In this document: positions 10,340 through 19,305 of the stretch, in pieces
Numbering within the stretch: position 1 is the first letter of the stretch
Layout: every line of letters begins with the position of its first letter
DNA from: UTCFX2 sp963726375
Lineage (GTDB): Bacteria; Chloroflexota; Anaerolineae; Anaerolineales; UBA4823
Length of the DNA stretch: 64,000 nucleotides
Assembly: GCA_963726375.1 (NCBI GenBank)
Contig: CAVSCE010000007.1
Coordinates: 248,001 to 312,000 of the forward strand
Direction: 5' to 3'
Made by a program: the position numbers and the translations under genes
Notes under the pieces: generated by a model
Databases searched by the model: none
What the model saw: the letters and a program-made list of their open reading frames with translations, nothing else
What the model was told of the DNA's origin: nothing

Positions 10340-10825
10340 TCAGGCTTTATAACCGATCATCCGTAAAAAGCCCTTCCGCCAGACGATATCTTCTTCTGCT
10401 TCGATCCCTTGCGGTGGAAATCCATCCACAACACCCAAAATGCCGCGCCCTTGCTCGGTTTCTGCAACGATGACTTCTGTCGGATTTGATGTAGCACAGA
10501 AGATCTGGCACACTTCAGGGACCATTTTCAAGCTGTTTAATATATTGATCGGGTAATACCCCTCTCCCAAGAAAATAATAAAACTGTGACCTGCGCTGAT
10601 AGCCAGGGCATTCTTTTCTGCCATCTCAATTAATTCGTGCTGTGTCCCCGTGCTGCGGATCAAGCATTTCCCGGATGCCTCACAAAAAGCCAATCCAAAC
10701 TTAATTCCCGGAACCGTGTTGACCATAATTTCATGGACATCTTCGACTGTTTTGATAAAGTGGGTTTGGCCGAGGATAAAATTCGTCTCCAATGGCTTTT
10801 CAATCGTTACTGCGCTCAGAATCAT
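10340..10825 (-). CDS. Adenosine-specific kinase-like protein (PF04008/DUF355 family)
   Basis: 161-residue protein matching, from memory, the small family described in archaea as adenosine-specific kinase (PF04008). It would phosphorylate or bind adenosine nucleotides in the cytoplasm. Recognisable stretches are NFILGQTHFIKTVEDVHEIM, GIKFGLAFCEASGKCLIRS, AISAGHSFIIFLGEGYYPIN, QIFCATSNPTEVIVAE and GRGILGVVDGFPP. The start ATG has a good ribosome binding site (AGGAG, about 7 bases upstream). A TATAAT-like hexamer at 10865-10870 on the minus strand is a candidate -10 element. It is the first gene of the operon continuing with the PurM-like protein, galE and aldo/keto reductase, and its TGA is one base from the next ATG. 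The enzymatic role in bacteria is poorly established. Confidence 0.8.
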   Translation of the reverse strand: MILSAVTIEKPLETNFILGQTHFIKTVEDVHEIMVNTVPGIKFGLAFCEASGKCLIRSTGTQHELIEMAEKNALAISAGHSFIIFLGEGYYPINILNSLKMVPEVCQIFCATSNPTEVIVAETEQGRGILGVVDGFPPQGIEAEEDIVWRKGFLRMIGYKA

Positions 10826-10875
10826 GGCTTTCTCCTGACTTTTTTGTAGACGAAGGGTAATTTATTATAAACCAA

Positions 10876-10910
10876 CTGCGGGTGTTTCAATCTTGATGAA
10901 ACACCCGCAG
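10876..10910 (-). terminator. Hairpin terminator after the LysM-M23 peptidase gene
   Basis: Two 14-base arms (CTGCGGGTGTTTCA and its complement) around a 7-base loop lie just past the stop codon of the minus-strand peptidase gene. On the minus strand they are followed by a T/A-rich run. The hairpin also separates that gene from the promoter of the next operon. Confidence 0.65.
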
Positions 10911-10928
10911 TCAGTCGAGCTTGTTCGA

Positions 10929-12074
10929 TTAGCGTACGTAATCGTATGGATTAACCTTCGCGCCGTTGATCAGCAGCTCAAAGTGAAGATGCGGGCCGCT
11001 TGAATTGCCGGTGCTTCCCAAACCGCCGATATAACCACCTTGATAAACGCTTTGACCGCAGCTTACACCTATTGCACTTAAGTGTGCATAGGCGCTCGCC
11101 CAGCCATTTCCATGGTCGATGGAGATCAAATATCCGTAACCATAATCACTCCAACCAGCATACACAACCACTCCGCTGTCGGTGGCATAGATTGCATTGC
11201 CAATCTGGCCGCCGATATCAATGGCGGGGTGGACACCGCTATCGTATGCATATCCAGAGATCGAGTGATCGGTGGTTGGCCAGACAAAAGTTCCACTACC
11301 AACTGCACCCTCGTATATGCTGCCGCAGGCGCCTTCACCATAGTAGCGTGCGGAGGCTGCGTTCTGCCTGGTGATCGCTGGAGGACCCCAATCTTTGATT
11401 GCTCGTTTTCCACCTGGAACGATTAGCCATGACCCCGGTTCGATTCCACTGTTCATGTCAGACTGGGTAAGGTCAATAAAATTGCCCGGGTAATTGATAA
11501 TTGAGCTCTGATCCACCTGAAAAGAGTTTGCGACGCCTGTCAGGGTATCGCCTTCTTTCCACTCATAATATGTACCATCGACTGGGAGGATGTTGAGCGA
11601 CTGCTCAGGTTTAAGGAAGTGCGGATTGTCGTTGAGTACCTCGAAATTACCCCAGAGCAATGTTTCAGGTTTGATCCCGAAATTCTGTGCGATGCTGAAC
11701 AGGGTATCGCCGGTCTGGACCGTGTAGGTTATCACATCTGCTCTTGGTCTGGATGGGATGATCGTCTTCAGATTTGTTCGGCGGGATATGCCATCGCTGA
11801 TGAACGCTGGTGTTGCGAGCGGCGAAAGGTCAACCGGAAGGGCAGCAAATTCGATCGGTTCAGATTGCGGTTTGCTCGCCTGCTCTTGTGAGGCGGACTC
11901 TGCGCTGGCAGTTTGCGGGCTTGCTTGATTAAAAAACCTCTGCCAGATCAGATATCCCAGCAAAATGAGCAGACCAACCATGAAAATATTCAGCCCGATT
12001 TGCTGGAGTAAAGCCCCTAAATTCCTGGTTCGCTTTGGGGATTTACTTGCTTGTTGTGAAGGGTCTTTTTCCAT
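10929..12074 (-). CDS. Membrane-anchored LysM / M23 peptidoglycan endopeptidase
   Basis: 381-residue cell wall hydrolase acting outside the membrane. A basic cytoplasmic N-terminus is followed by one membrane segment (IGLNIFMVGLLILLGYLIW, about 26-45) and a low-complexity Gln/Ser/Ala linker. Two LysM modules follow, starting at ITYTVQTGDTLFSIAQNFGI and YYEWKEGDTLTGVANSFQV, which bind glycan strands. The C-terminal M23 domain has the zinc-binding HPAIDIG (HxxxD), AYAHLSAIGV, and PHLHFELLINGAKVNPYDY (HxH). All metal ligands are present, so it should be active, cutting peptide cross-links. It is divergent from the WD40 genes and monocistronic. A weak Shine-Dalgarno makes the exact start a little uncertain. 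Confidence 0.9.
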   Translation of the reverse strand: MEKDPSQQASKSPKRTRNLGALLQQIGLNIFMVGLLILLGYLIWQRFFNQASPQTASAESASQEQASKPQSEPIEFAALPVDLSPLATPAFISDGISRRTNLKTIIPSRPRADVITYTVQTGDTLFSIAQNFGIKPETLLWGNFEVLNDNPHFLKPEQSLNILPVDGTYYEWKEGDTLTGVANSFQVDQSSIINYPGNFIDLTQSDMNSGIEPGSWLIVPGGKRAIKDWGPPAITRQNAASARYYGEGACGSIYEGAVGSGTFVWPTTDHSISGYAYDSGVHPAIDIGGQIGNAIYATDSGVVVYAGWSDYGYGYLISIDHGNGWASAYAHLSAIGVSCGQSVYQGGYIGGLGSTGNSSGPHLHFELLINGAKVNPYDYVR

Positions 12075-12293
12075 AATCCTTATATTTTCCTGGGTGTTTG
12101 ATGGAGTATATTATCCAATCAACAAGTTTATTTATTTTGAAATCCCATTATACTCTGATAACGAAATGCACCTGCTCCACGCATCTTAGAAAGCGTTAAT
12201 CCAGACCAGAGTAAGAATGGTTCATGCTTGAGACAACCGAGATGATGCTACAATTATCACCATGGGACTCTACACTTCCGGGAAACAACTGTC

Positions 12294-13518
12294 ATGAGTA
12301 AACTTGGGAGATCCGGATCGATAAAATCCTTATTTATCCTGATTTTTCGTATTCACTTCCCTATCTTGCCGTCTCGCTATTGCCGGGTTTCAACCAGAGG
12401 TGCCGCAATTGCCAACTCCGACGAAAACTTTGGTCGTGACGAGCACTCCTTCCCCTATTCCGACGAGCACACCAACGATAACCCCGCTCCCCACTGAAAC
12501 AGCTACCCCCACAGCAACCCCGACAGCAGTTCTGCTGGTAGAAGCGGGTACACCGCTTCCCCAAAACCTTGAGGCAATTACTTTGGAAAACGCATGGCAG
12601 GTTTCAGGTCTGGCGGAATGGAGTGAATCATCTGTTGTTGATATGGAATGGACGCCGGATAACCAGCTTCTCGCTGTCGCCAGCTCTGATGCGATTAACC
12701 TTTATCAAGTAGATTCTCGTGAATCGCTTCGTACCTTGTATCCTCAAAATGATGGGATTGTAGATATCGCTTTTTCTCCGGGAGGATCCTGGCTTGTAGA
12801 GGGCAGCAGGAGAGGCGACGAAGCCTCTGGTTATGCGAGCAGCCTGGAATTATGGGCAGGTCCGAACTGGAAACCACTAGGGTTGTTGTACGGTGCCCCG
12901 ACAGGATTAAACGCGATCACTTTTGAGCCAGAAGGCAATTTTTTTGCTGCTTCGTACAGCAGCCCGGCAAACCAAAACATCAATACGATAGATTTCTGGC
13001 AAACATCAAACTGGACGATCAACACGAGTGCCGAAGTGGGGACGATCTTAAGCTTTGCTTTTTCACCAGACAGCAGGTTGTTTGCCGGCTCTCCTGACCG
13101 ATATTCGATCCGAATATGGGATCTGACTCAAAATTTATTGATCTTTCGTTTCCCCACATCTTTTACCGGGGCGGTGAACACTATGGTATTCTCACCCGAT
13201 GGAGGAATTCTGGCAACAGGGCATTATGACGGGATGGTCCGACTTTGGAACGTCGTCACAGGGGAAATCCTTTTGGAATTCAACACTGGAGCCGTGGTAC
13301 AAAGCCTGGCGTTCAGCCCGGACGGCAGCATCATTGCCAGTGGAGGGAGCTTTGAAAATAGTGCGGTCCAGTTGTGGTCGAGCGGTTCAGGGGAAATGCT
13401 GCGATCTCTAGAAAGCCCAACTTCTGGGATTATTCGATTGGTGTTCTCACCATCTGGACAATACCTGGTGTCGGCTGCTTATGATGGGCTTGTTCGATTA
13501 TGGGGAATTCGCCCCTGA
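12294..13518 (+). CDS. Secreted WD40-repeat protein with Thr/Pro-rich linker, one frameshift in the signal peptide
   Basis: Extracytoplasmic beta-propeller protein of unknown ligand. ATG 12294 opens MSKLGRSGSIKSLFILI, a signal peptide whose frame breaks in a run of T at about 12343-12347. The other frame continues FFVFTSLSCRLAIAG and then the PTPTKT...ATPTATPT linker (about 40 residues). The propeller follows, with blades ending in LATGHYDGMVRLWNV, IIASGGSFENSAVQLWS and YLVSAAYDGLVRLWGIRP. The C before RLAIAG could be a lipid anchor, but the lipobox is weak. It sits 15 bases upstream of a second WD40 protein on the same strand, so the two are probably co-transcribed paralogues. Confidence 0.8.
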
Positions 13519-13533
13519 GGGTTTATCCAGGCG

Positions 13534-14649
13534 ATGAATTATCTTTTGACGGTATTGGAGATCGTGCTCATGATAGGGTGGGGCGCGATCCTGCCGGGTC
13601 GGACACTTCAGAAGAATTCGTCGATCGAAGAAATCTCTTCTAAAAACTCCAAAATAATCGAGAGCCGATCCTTCGCCAGCGAGCAAACCCTTTTCTATCT
13701 GACGAAAAATCAGGAATTCCATTATGGTCCATGGGATCTGGTAATGGCATTGGCATGGTCTCCAGATGGCAGCCTGCTGTCAATTTCGGCCGGCGATCAA
13801 ATCCATATATTGAATGTAGATGGGTGGCAGGAAACCAGAGCGATTTCTGTTGGTGCTTTGACCCACGGATTGGCATTCAAACCGGAAGGGCAGATATTAG
13901 CTGCAGGCAGCAGGGATGGTGTGGTCCGTATTTGGAAAGTTGACCCGAATCTTGAAAATGGTGAGCATTTTCAGCAGTTGACTTTCCAGGCGCACCGCAA
14001 GGGTGTAAACAGTGTTGTTTTCAACCCAATCAACGGCATCTTAGCAACGGGGGGGAACGATGCGGTCGCTCGCTATTGGGACCTCCAATCCGGAAGAATG
14101 ATTGGGATGGCAATCGGGGGCTCGTTCGCAATCCCATCCATCGATTTTTCTCCGAGAGGGGATGTGCTCGCAGTCGTGAATGGCCCAGTCGTCAGGCTAC
14201 GAGAGGTCGGCACTGAGCGGATCGTGGGGACTTTCCAGGCTGATGCACCTTTATATCACGTGGCATTCAGCCCAGATGGAACACAGCTGGCAGTTACAGG
14301 CGGCGATAATCAGATTCGCCTGTGGCAGATGGAGTTTGCCTATCGATCCGGGAATCAGATTTACCCCGAGCCGCGGCTACTTTCCGGTCATCAAGGTCTG
14401 CCCGGTAGTTTTAGGGCACTCGTTTGGGACGCGGCTTACAGCCCTGTTGAAAATTTGCTGGTCTCGGCAGGAGGCGATGCGACAATCCGGTTGTGGGACC
14501 CGCAATCGGCGGAAATGCTCGGCGCTTATCCAGCTCATCCAGGCGGGGCAACCTGTCTTGCCTTCAACCCGGATGGCAGACTGCTTGCAAGCGGCGGTTT
14601 AGATGGTTCTGTGATTATCTGGTCGGTAAAAAAAGGATCCCTGAAATAG
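13534..14649 (+). CDS. Secreted WD40-repeat beta-propeller protein
   Basis: 371 residues with an N-terminal hydrophobic export signal (LLTVLEIVLMIGWGAILPG) followed by about seven WD40 blades. Typical blade ends are ILAAGSRDGVVRIWKV, ILATGGNDAVARYWDL, LAVTGGDNQIRLWQM, LLVSAGGDATIRLWDP and LLASGGLDGSVIIWSV. The propeller fills nearly the whole mature protein, so it is likely a protein- or ligand-binding scaffold outside the membrane rather than an enzyme. It is paralogous to the preceding gene but lacks the Thr/Pro linker. A terminator hairpin overlaps its stop codon. Confidence 0.85.
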   Translation: MNYLLTVLEIVLMIGWGAILPGRTLQKNSSIEEISSKNSKIIESRSFASEQTLFYLTKNQEFHYGPWDLVMALAWSPDGSLLSISAGDQIHILNVDGWQETRAISVGALTHGLAFKPEGQILAAGSRDGVVRIWKVDPNLENGEHFQQLTFQAHRKGVNSVVFNPINGILATGGNDAVARYWDLQSGRMIGMAIGGSFAIPSIDFSPRGDVLAVVNGPVVRLREVGTERIVGTFQADAPLYHVAFSPDGTQLAVTGGDNQIRLWQMEFAYRSGNQIYPEPRLLSGHQGLPGSFRALVWDAAYSPVENLLVSAGGDATIRLWDPQSAEMLGAYPAHPGGATCLAFNPDGRLLASGGLDGSVIIWSVKKGSLK

Positions 14650-14658
14650 GGGTCCTTT
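14632..14658 (+). terminator. Terminator hairpin at the end of the WD40 pair
   Basis: Ten-base arms (AAAGGATCCC / GGGGTCCTTT, one G-U pair) enclose the stop codon of the second WD40 gene. The T run is short, so it is probably a moderate terminator. Confidence 0.5.
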
Positions 14659-14704
14659 GAAGATGATTGAGTACATGAGATGTTTTCTGACCTGATGAGA
14701 GCAT

Positions 14705-14944
14705 TTAAGGTCCAGGACGAGCAACGGCAGTAAGTTGGAGGTGGAACTGCTCTGCACCATAGGTTGCAGTAGCATTTGGTCCACCTTTTGCTTCATGATT
14801 GTCTAACGTTAATGACCCGTTTTTGGAAGTTGTCCCATCTCCGCCGTTAACACAGGCGATTGAAGCAAATACTAAAAGTATAATGATTAATATGAGTCGG
14901 GTGATTGGCCTGTCCATTGAGTATGTTTTTGTCCTGAATTTCAT
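14705..14944 (-). CDS. Small lipoprotein of unknown function
   Basis: About 79 residues. A basic start is followed by the hydrophobic stretch ITRLILIIILLVFASIAC, which ends in a clear lipobox (ASIAC), so signal peptidase II processing and a membrane anchor are expected. The mature part (about 50 residues, VNGGDGTTSKNG onward) is polar and has no recognisable domain. Alternative starts at 14917 and 14968 would not change the lipobox. It is a lone minus-strand gene between plus-strand genes. Short length and lack of a Shine-Dalgarno keep confidence moderate. Confidence 0.5.
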   Translation of the reverse strand: MKFRTKTYSMDRPITRLILIIILLVFASIACVNGGDGTTSKNGSLTLDNHEAKGGPNATATYGAEQFHLQLTAVARPGP

Positions 14945-15106
14945 GATCGTATCGTTGGCCCAAACCATGGATGGTGTTTAAAAAAATTGATGAACAATCG
15001 ATGTGCATAAGACTATATATAGCTCATTAGATGCAAGTTTCTTGCCAGATAACGTCGAATACCTGAAAAATTCCACTGAGTTATAATTAAAAAAGGTGTT
15101 GCTTCG

Positions 15107-16003
15107 ATGACTGATCCAGAAAATGATTTGAATTTAATACTTCGCCGACAAATCACGGATGAGATTGCCGCAGCATTAGGAATCTCGAAGGACAGCTGGG
15201 CGCGCAAGGTAGTTGGCCCATTTTTTTGGCCGCCTGCCCAGCTTTTTTCAAGCTTGGTCATGAAAATTGATCGAATCATCGCTGAGCGCGGCGCTCCTGA
15301 AGCAGCAGGACAGCTGCTCAACCGGTTTGTCGACCAGATCCAGGTCGATGGTAAGGACCTTATCCCGAAGGATGGCCCGCTGATAATCGCATCCAATCAT
15401 CCGGGCGCATATGATTCGATCGCGCTCATGTCCAGTCTGCCCCGCCAAGATTTCAAGTTTATTGTCAGCGATGTGCCACTCCTGCGTAGCCTTCCGGCTG
15501 CCTCGCAGCACTGCATCTTCACGCCTGCTGGACCGCATGCCCGAATGGGCGCCTTGCGTGAGATTATCCACCACGTTCTCAACGGTGGTGCGGTCTTAAT
15601 CTTCCCGACCGGGCTTGTGGATCCGGATCCTGCTTTCATGCCGGGACCAGATCAAGCGCTTGGATTATGGTCCGAAAGCCTGGATATTGTGCTCCGGCGA
15701 GCACCTCGGACCCGGCTCCAGGTCGCAGTTGTCAGCGGTGTGTTAGCACCCTCCTGCCTCCGTAATCCCCTGACAAGGATTCCGGACGAACCCTGGAGAA
15801 AACAGAAGCTGGCAGAGTTCATCCAGGTGATCCAGCAGCTGGTGTTCGGCCGAAAATTCGATCTCAAGACCCGGCTTTCGTTTGGAAGACCGATGACAGG
15901 TGAAGAGCTTGGTTCTCAGGGTCAAAGGCAGGATCTGCACCAGGCGATTATTGCAGAAGCGAGGGCAGTCCTGAGCAGGCATCTTGAGATTTCCAGCAGC
16001 TGA
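15107..16003 (+). CDS. PlsC-like 1-acylglycerol-phosphate acyltransferase family protein
   Basis: 298-residue membrane-associated acyltransferase, expected to move an acyl chain to a lysophospholipid or related acceptor. The catalytic block I is ASNHPGAYDS (NHx4D), at about 96-106. FKFIVSDVPLLRSLP follows, then a FTPAGPHARMGALREII region and the glycine-rich GGAVLIFPTG that corresponds to block III (FPxG). The N-terminal 80 residues are helical and unlike classical PlsC, so the acceptor cannot be assigned. It lies 29 bases upstream of the dipeptidase gene on the same strand. Confidence 0.75.
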   Translation: MTDPENDLNLILRRQITDEIAAALGISKDSWARKVVGPFFWPPAQLFSSLVMKIDRIIAERGAPEAAGQLLNRFVDQIQVDGKDLIPKDGPLIIASNHPGAYDSIALMSSLPRQDFKFIVSDVPLLRSLPAASQHCIFTPAGPHARMGALREIIHHVLNGGAVLIFPTGLVDPDPAFMPGPDQALGLWSESLDIVLRRAPRTRLQVAVVSGVLAPSCLRNPLTRIPDEPWRKQKLAEFIQVIQQLVFGRKFDLKTRLSFGRPMTGEELGSQGQRQDLHQAIIAEARAVLSRHLEISSS

Positions 16004-16032
16004 ATCCCACGAAATCACTCGAGGAGGTAGAA

Positions 16033-17367
16033 ATGTGCGATACGATTGTGGCGACACCCGAAGCCACTGCAGATGGACTGATGTATTTCGGCAAGAACTC
16101 AGATCGAGAACCAAATGAAGCTCATTACCTTGAGATAAACCCTGCTGCTGACTTCGATGTAGGCCAGGTTGTTCAAATGACCTACATCAAGATCCCGCAG
16201 TCCGTACATACCTTTGGCACGCTCCTGGCCAAACCCTTCTGGATTTGGGGTGCTGAAATGGGTGTGAATGAACACGGCGTGGCCATAGGGAATGAGGCGG
16301 TTTTTACGAAGGTCCCAGCCTCAAAAGAACCTGGATTGATTGGGATGGACTTGCTGCGCCTCGGGCTGGAACGCGCCAGCACGGCGATCGAAGCGGTTCA
16401 GATTATGTCAGAGTTATTGGAAATCCACGGCCAGGGCGGAAACTGCGGTTTCCATCACCGTTTGTTTTATCAAAACAGCTTTCTGATCGCAGACCCACAT
16501 GAAGCCTGGCTTTTTGAGACAGCCGGGAAACATTGGGCTGCAAAACGTGTAAAAGGCGTTTATACCATCTCAAATGGCCTGACGATTGGGAAGGAATGGG
16601 ATCTGGCTTCAGCAGATTTAATCAATTACTCAATCAGTCAAGGTTGGTCTAAGAGTACGGAAGACTTTCATTTCGCACGTTGTTATTCGGAACCAGTTTA
16701 CACTTATCTGAGCGACTGCCGTGCGCGCTGCAAACGATCGACTTCTTTACTCGATGCTAAATCTGGGGATATCCTTACGTCTGATTTGATGCGAGTTTTA
16801 CGGGATCATGATTCTGAAAATATCGATGAATGGAGACCCGACCGCGGAATAACGGGCGCTAATGTCTGTATGCACGCTGGATTCGGACCGGTTCGAGCAA
16901 GCCAGACCGTCGGCTCGATGGTATCACGCCTGGATCCAGGTTATCCCATCCATTTTTTTACTGCAACATCCGCCCCATGCACATCCATCTTCAAACCTGT
17001 CTGGCTGGATGCTGGCATCCCGGATATCGGTTCAGTGCCAAATGGTACTTATGACTTAAATAGCTTATTTTGGCAGCACGAACGCCTGCATCGGCAGACA
17101 TTGACGAATTATCCAGAGAATATCAAGCTTTTCATGAATGACCGGGATAATTTGGAAGATGGTTTCATTTCCCAGGCGTTATCAGCAGCGGATAAACCGG
17201 CTGCTGATAGGCTGGCGCTCTCTAATCAATGCTTTCAGGAAGCAAAACTCGCCGAATTGGACTGGCTCGAGCGTGTTCGGAAGAATTCTCATTCCAAAAG
17301 AAATCGGATGCTTTATTCCTTGGCGTGGTCAAGTTTTAACAGATCAGGAAAGATGCGAAATTTATAG
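16033..17367 (+). CDS. C69 family dipeptidase / secernin-like N-terminal nucleophile hydrolase
   Basis: 444 residues. The start is fixed by a strong Shine-Dalgarno (GAGGAGGT, 6-7 bases upstream) and by the sequence MCDTIVATPEAT. Removal of Met exposes Cys2, the N-terminal nucleophile typical of C69 peptidases and secernins. Further motifs are MYFGKNSDREPNEAHYLE, WGAEMGVNEHGVAIGNEAVF and ADPHEAWLFETAGKHWAAKRV. It should be a cytoplasmic dipeptidase or amide hydrolase; the secernin-type length and the QGGNCGF segment favour the secernin branch over PepD of lactobacilli. No signal peptide is present. Confidence 0.88.
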   Translation: MCDTIVATPEATADGLMYFGKNSDREPNEAHYLEINPAADFDVGQVVQMTYIKIPQSVHTFGTLLAKPFWIWGAEMGVNEHGVAIGNEAVFTKVPASKEPGLIGMDLLRLGLERASTAIEAVQIMSELLEIHGQGGNCGFHHRLFYQNSFLIADPHEAWLFETAGKHWAAKRVKGVYTISNGLTIGKEWDLASADLINYSISQGWSKSTEDFHFARCYSEPVYTYLSDCRARCKRSTSLLDAKSGDILTSDLMRVLRDHDSENIDEWRPDRGITGANVCMHAGFGPVRASQTVGSMVSRLDPGYPIHFFTATSAPCTSIFKPVWLDAGIPDIGSVPNGTYDLNSLFWQHERLHRQTLTNYPENIKLFMNDRDNLEDGFISQALSAADKPAADRLALSNQCFQEAKLAELDWLERVRKNSHSKRNRMLYSLAWSSFNRSGKMRNL

Positions 17368-17478
17368 CTGCCCGAGTGCTTGGAGATTATACTATTCAGA
17401 GGATTGTCTTTTTGATAGGAAACTGATCGTAGATGATAAATTGAGGGGATAATTTATTTCATTTTCTTGCTTTTCAGA

Positions 17479-18357
17479 CTACTGATCAAGCAGGTTTGAA
17501 TCAAAGAATTCGATCAAGCGTTCCTCATATTCTGAAGGCACTTGTTGGAATGCAGCTATGTGGCCTGCACCTGGTACAACCCACAGTTCTGCACGACTGC
17601 CAAGACTTTGCAGAAACAGGCGGTTATAAGCTGTCTCCATCGGTTCGTTGCCCCCGGCGATAAAGTAATATGCGGTATTTTTGGATTCAATAATCGAATC
17701 GAGCAGCGGTTTCGGTGGATTTTCTCCGGAAAATAGCTGGACAGATGCGTACATCACCCGGGCGGTAAAATTCCGGAAGAGCGGGCGTTCTGACTCGAGC
17801 GCCAGAAGCTCCAGAATGCTGCGGTGTGTTGCGCCATCTGCGGCAATAGCCTGGATTTGCGGGTAGCTTGAAGCTGCGCCTAATAGCGTTTCACCTCCCA
17901 ATGAAATTCCCAACCCACCGATAGTTTTGACTTCAGCTTTTGTTCGGAGATAATCAACCGCCGCGGCGAGATCCATAGATCCTTGCCAACCAAATCGATT
18001 AATCAGACCTTCGCTTTCCCCATGACCGCGCATGTCAAAGGCGAGTGTTCCGTAGCCGTGATCTGAAAGGAAATTTGTGTAGGGAAGCATGTCTGCCTTT
18101 GACCCGCCAGCGCCATGAATCAAGATGATCACAGCCCCATTCTTCGAAGGGGTATACCAGCCGCTGAGCTGGAGATTGTCGCTTGTAGGAAGCATGATTT
18201 TCTCTGAACCAACAGGGGCAATTTCCTCGGCTGATTTTGCAGGGACCAGTGCCGCAATCCCAAATGCTGCTGGAAGGACCAGATAAATGAGGACGATAAG
18301 GACCATTATTATTACTGCGAATCCGCGCAGCAGTGATGAAAGGCCAGGTCTTTTCAT
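17479..18357 (-). CDS. Membrane-anchored alpha/beta hydrolase
   Basis: 292 residues. A single N-terminal membrane segment (FAVIIMVLIVLIYLVLPAAFG) is followed by an alpha/beta-hydrolase fold. The oxyanion HGAGGSKADM comes first, then FDMRGHGES, the nucleophile elbow GLGISLGGE (GxSxG), and the last catalytic His in VPGAGHIAAF. It resembles YqkD/BAAT-like serine hydrolases with an LSGWYTPSKNGAVIILIHG opening. The substrate is unknown; the anchor suggests action at the outer face of the membrane. It lies 37 bases downstream of the TlyA gene on the same strand, probably one transcript. Confidence 0.82.
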   Translation of the reverse strand: MKRPGLSSLLRGFAVIIMVLIVLIYLVLPAAFGIAALVPAKSAEEIAPVGSEKIMLPTSDNLQLSGWYTPSKNGAVIILIHGAGGSKADMLPYTNFLSDHGYGTLAFDMRGHGESEGLINRFGWQGSMDLAAAVDYLRTKAEVKTIGGLGISLGGETLLGAASSYPQIQAIAADGATHRSILELLALESERPLFRNFTARVMYASVQLFSGENPPKPLLDSIIESKNTAYYFIAGGNEPMETAYNRLFLQSLGSRAELWVVPGAGHIAAFQQVPSEYEERLIEFFDSNLLDQ

Positions 18358-18394
18358 AGTTTAGCTTATTCCTTTTAGTCAGATTCAAACAGCT

Positions 18395-19225
18395 TTACAA
18401 GATCTCGGCTGGTTCAGGAAATAGCCTGTCAATCATTTGATCCACAGTTTCAAAATCCGGTGATGGGTCAGTCCCAGGAAGATTGTGCAGGTTGATCAGG
18501 AATTCCACATTGCCCTTTGGACCCATCAGAGGGGAGCGAATCAACCCGCGAACATGGAATCCGAGGCTGGAAGCAAACTCAGCGACAGCATGCAGAACTT
18601 TCTTATGAGCTTCTGGATCGCGAATCACCCCATCTCCTCGGGCTGCTTCAGAGCGTCCGACTTCAAATTGCGGTTTGATCAATGCCAGAACCTGGTCAGG
18701 AAGCTCAGCAGATCCGCTGTTAGATAACCAACCTTGAATTACCGGCAGGAGGATTTTCAGGGAAATAAAAGAAGCATCGACTGTAACAAGCGAAACAGGT
18801 TCTGCCAGGAGTTTGAGATGGCGGGCATTCGTCCCTTCCAGCACAACAACACGATCATCCTGGCGAAGCTTCCAGTGGAGGATTCCTTTCCCAACATCAA
18901 TTGCATAAACACGCCTGGCCAGATGCTGAAGCAAACAATCAGTAAATCCACCGGTTGAAGCACCTACATCGGCACAAATTCGGCCTTCTATTACCACATT
19001 GAATGCATAGATAGCGGCTTCAAGCTTTTCACCACCCCGTGATACGAAAGGCGGCCCTTGCTCCACTTCGATACTTGCGTCAGTAGATATGATTTGGGAG
19101 GATTTCAGCGCCATTTGACCGTTGACGCGCACCTGGCCAGCCATGACCAGGCGTTGAGCCAACGAGCGGGATTCAGCAAGGCCAATTTCAACCATCATCA
19201 AATCAAGCCGCTTTTTTGCCACCAT
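18395..19225 (-). CDS. tlyA: TlyA family rRNA (cytidine-2'-O)-methyltransferase
   Basis: 276 residues. An N-terminal S4 RNA-binding domain (KKRLDLMMVEIGLAESRSLA...AGQVRVNG) is followed by an FtsJ-like SAM methyltransferase domain. The latter has SRGGEKLEAAI, ADVGASTGGFTDCLL (SAM loop), YAIDVGKGILHWKLR, VTVDASFISLKILLP and ALIKPQFEVGR. The K-D-K-E set typical of 2'-O-methyltransferases is present. In TlyA this modifies cytidines of 16S and/or 23S rRNA; the old name hemolysin A does not imply a toxin. The start ATG at 19225 is well supported by the S4 alignment. It is divergent from the prenyltransferase gene. Confidence 0.92.
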   Translation of the reverse strand: MVAKKRLDLMMVEIGLAESRSLAQRLVMAGQVRVNGQMALKSSQIISTDASIEVEQGPPFVSRGGEKLEAAIYAFNVVIEGRICADVGASTGGFTDCLLQHLARRVYAIDVGKGILHWKLRQDDRVVVLEGTNARHLKLLAEPVSLVTVDASFISLKILLPVIQGWLSNSGSAELPDQVLALIKPQFEVGRSEAARGDGVIRDPEAHKKVLHAVAEFASSLGFHVRGLIRSPLMGPKGNVEFLINLHNLPGTDPSPDFETVDQMIDRLFPEPAEIL

Positions 19226-19305
19226 GCAATTGTATCATCGCCATCATGATCAATTGAACCCCGCTTCGGTTGTTCATTTCTTTTAGAATATGCTATGATT
19301 GCTTC

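Noticed and set aside
18395..19225. Hemolysin/toxin reading of TlyA
   Set aside because: The S4 plus FtsJ domain layout is that of an rRNA methyltransferase; the hemolysin label is historical.
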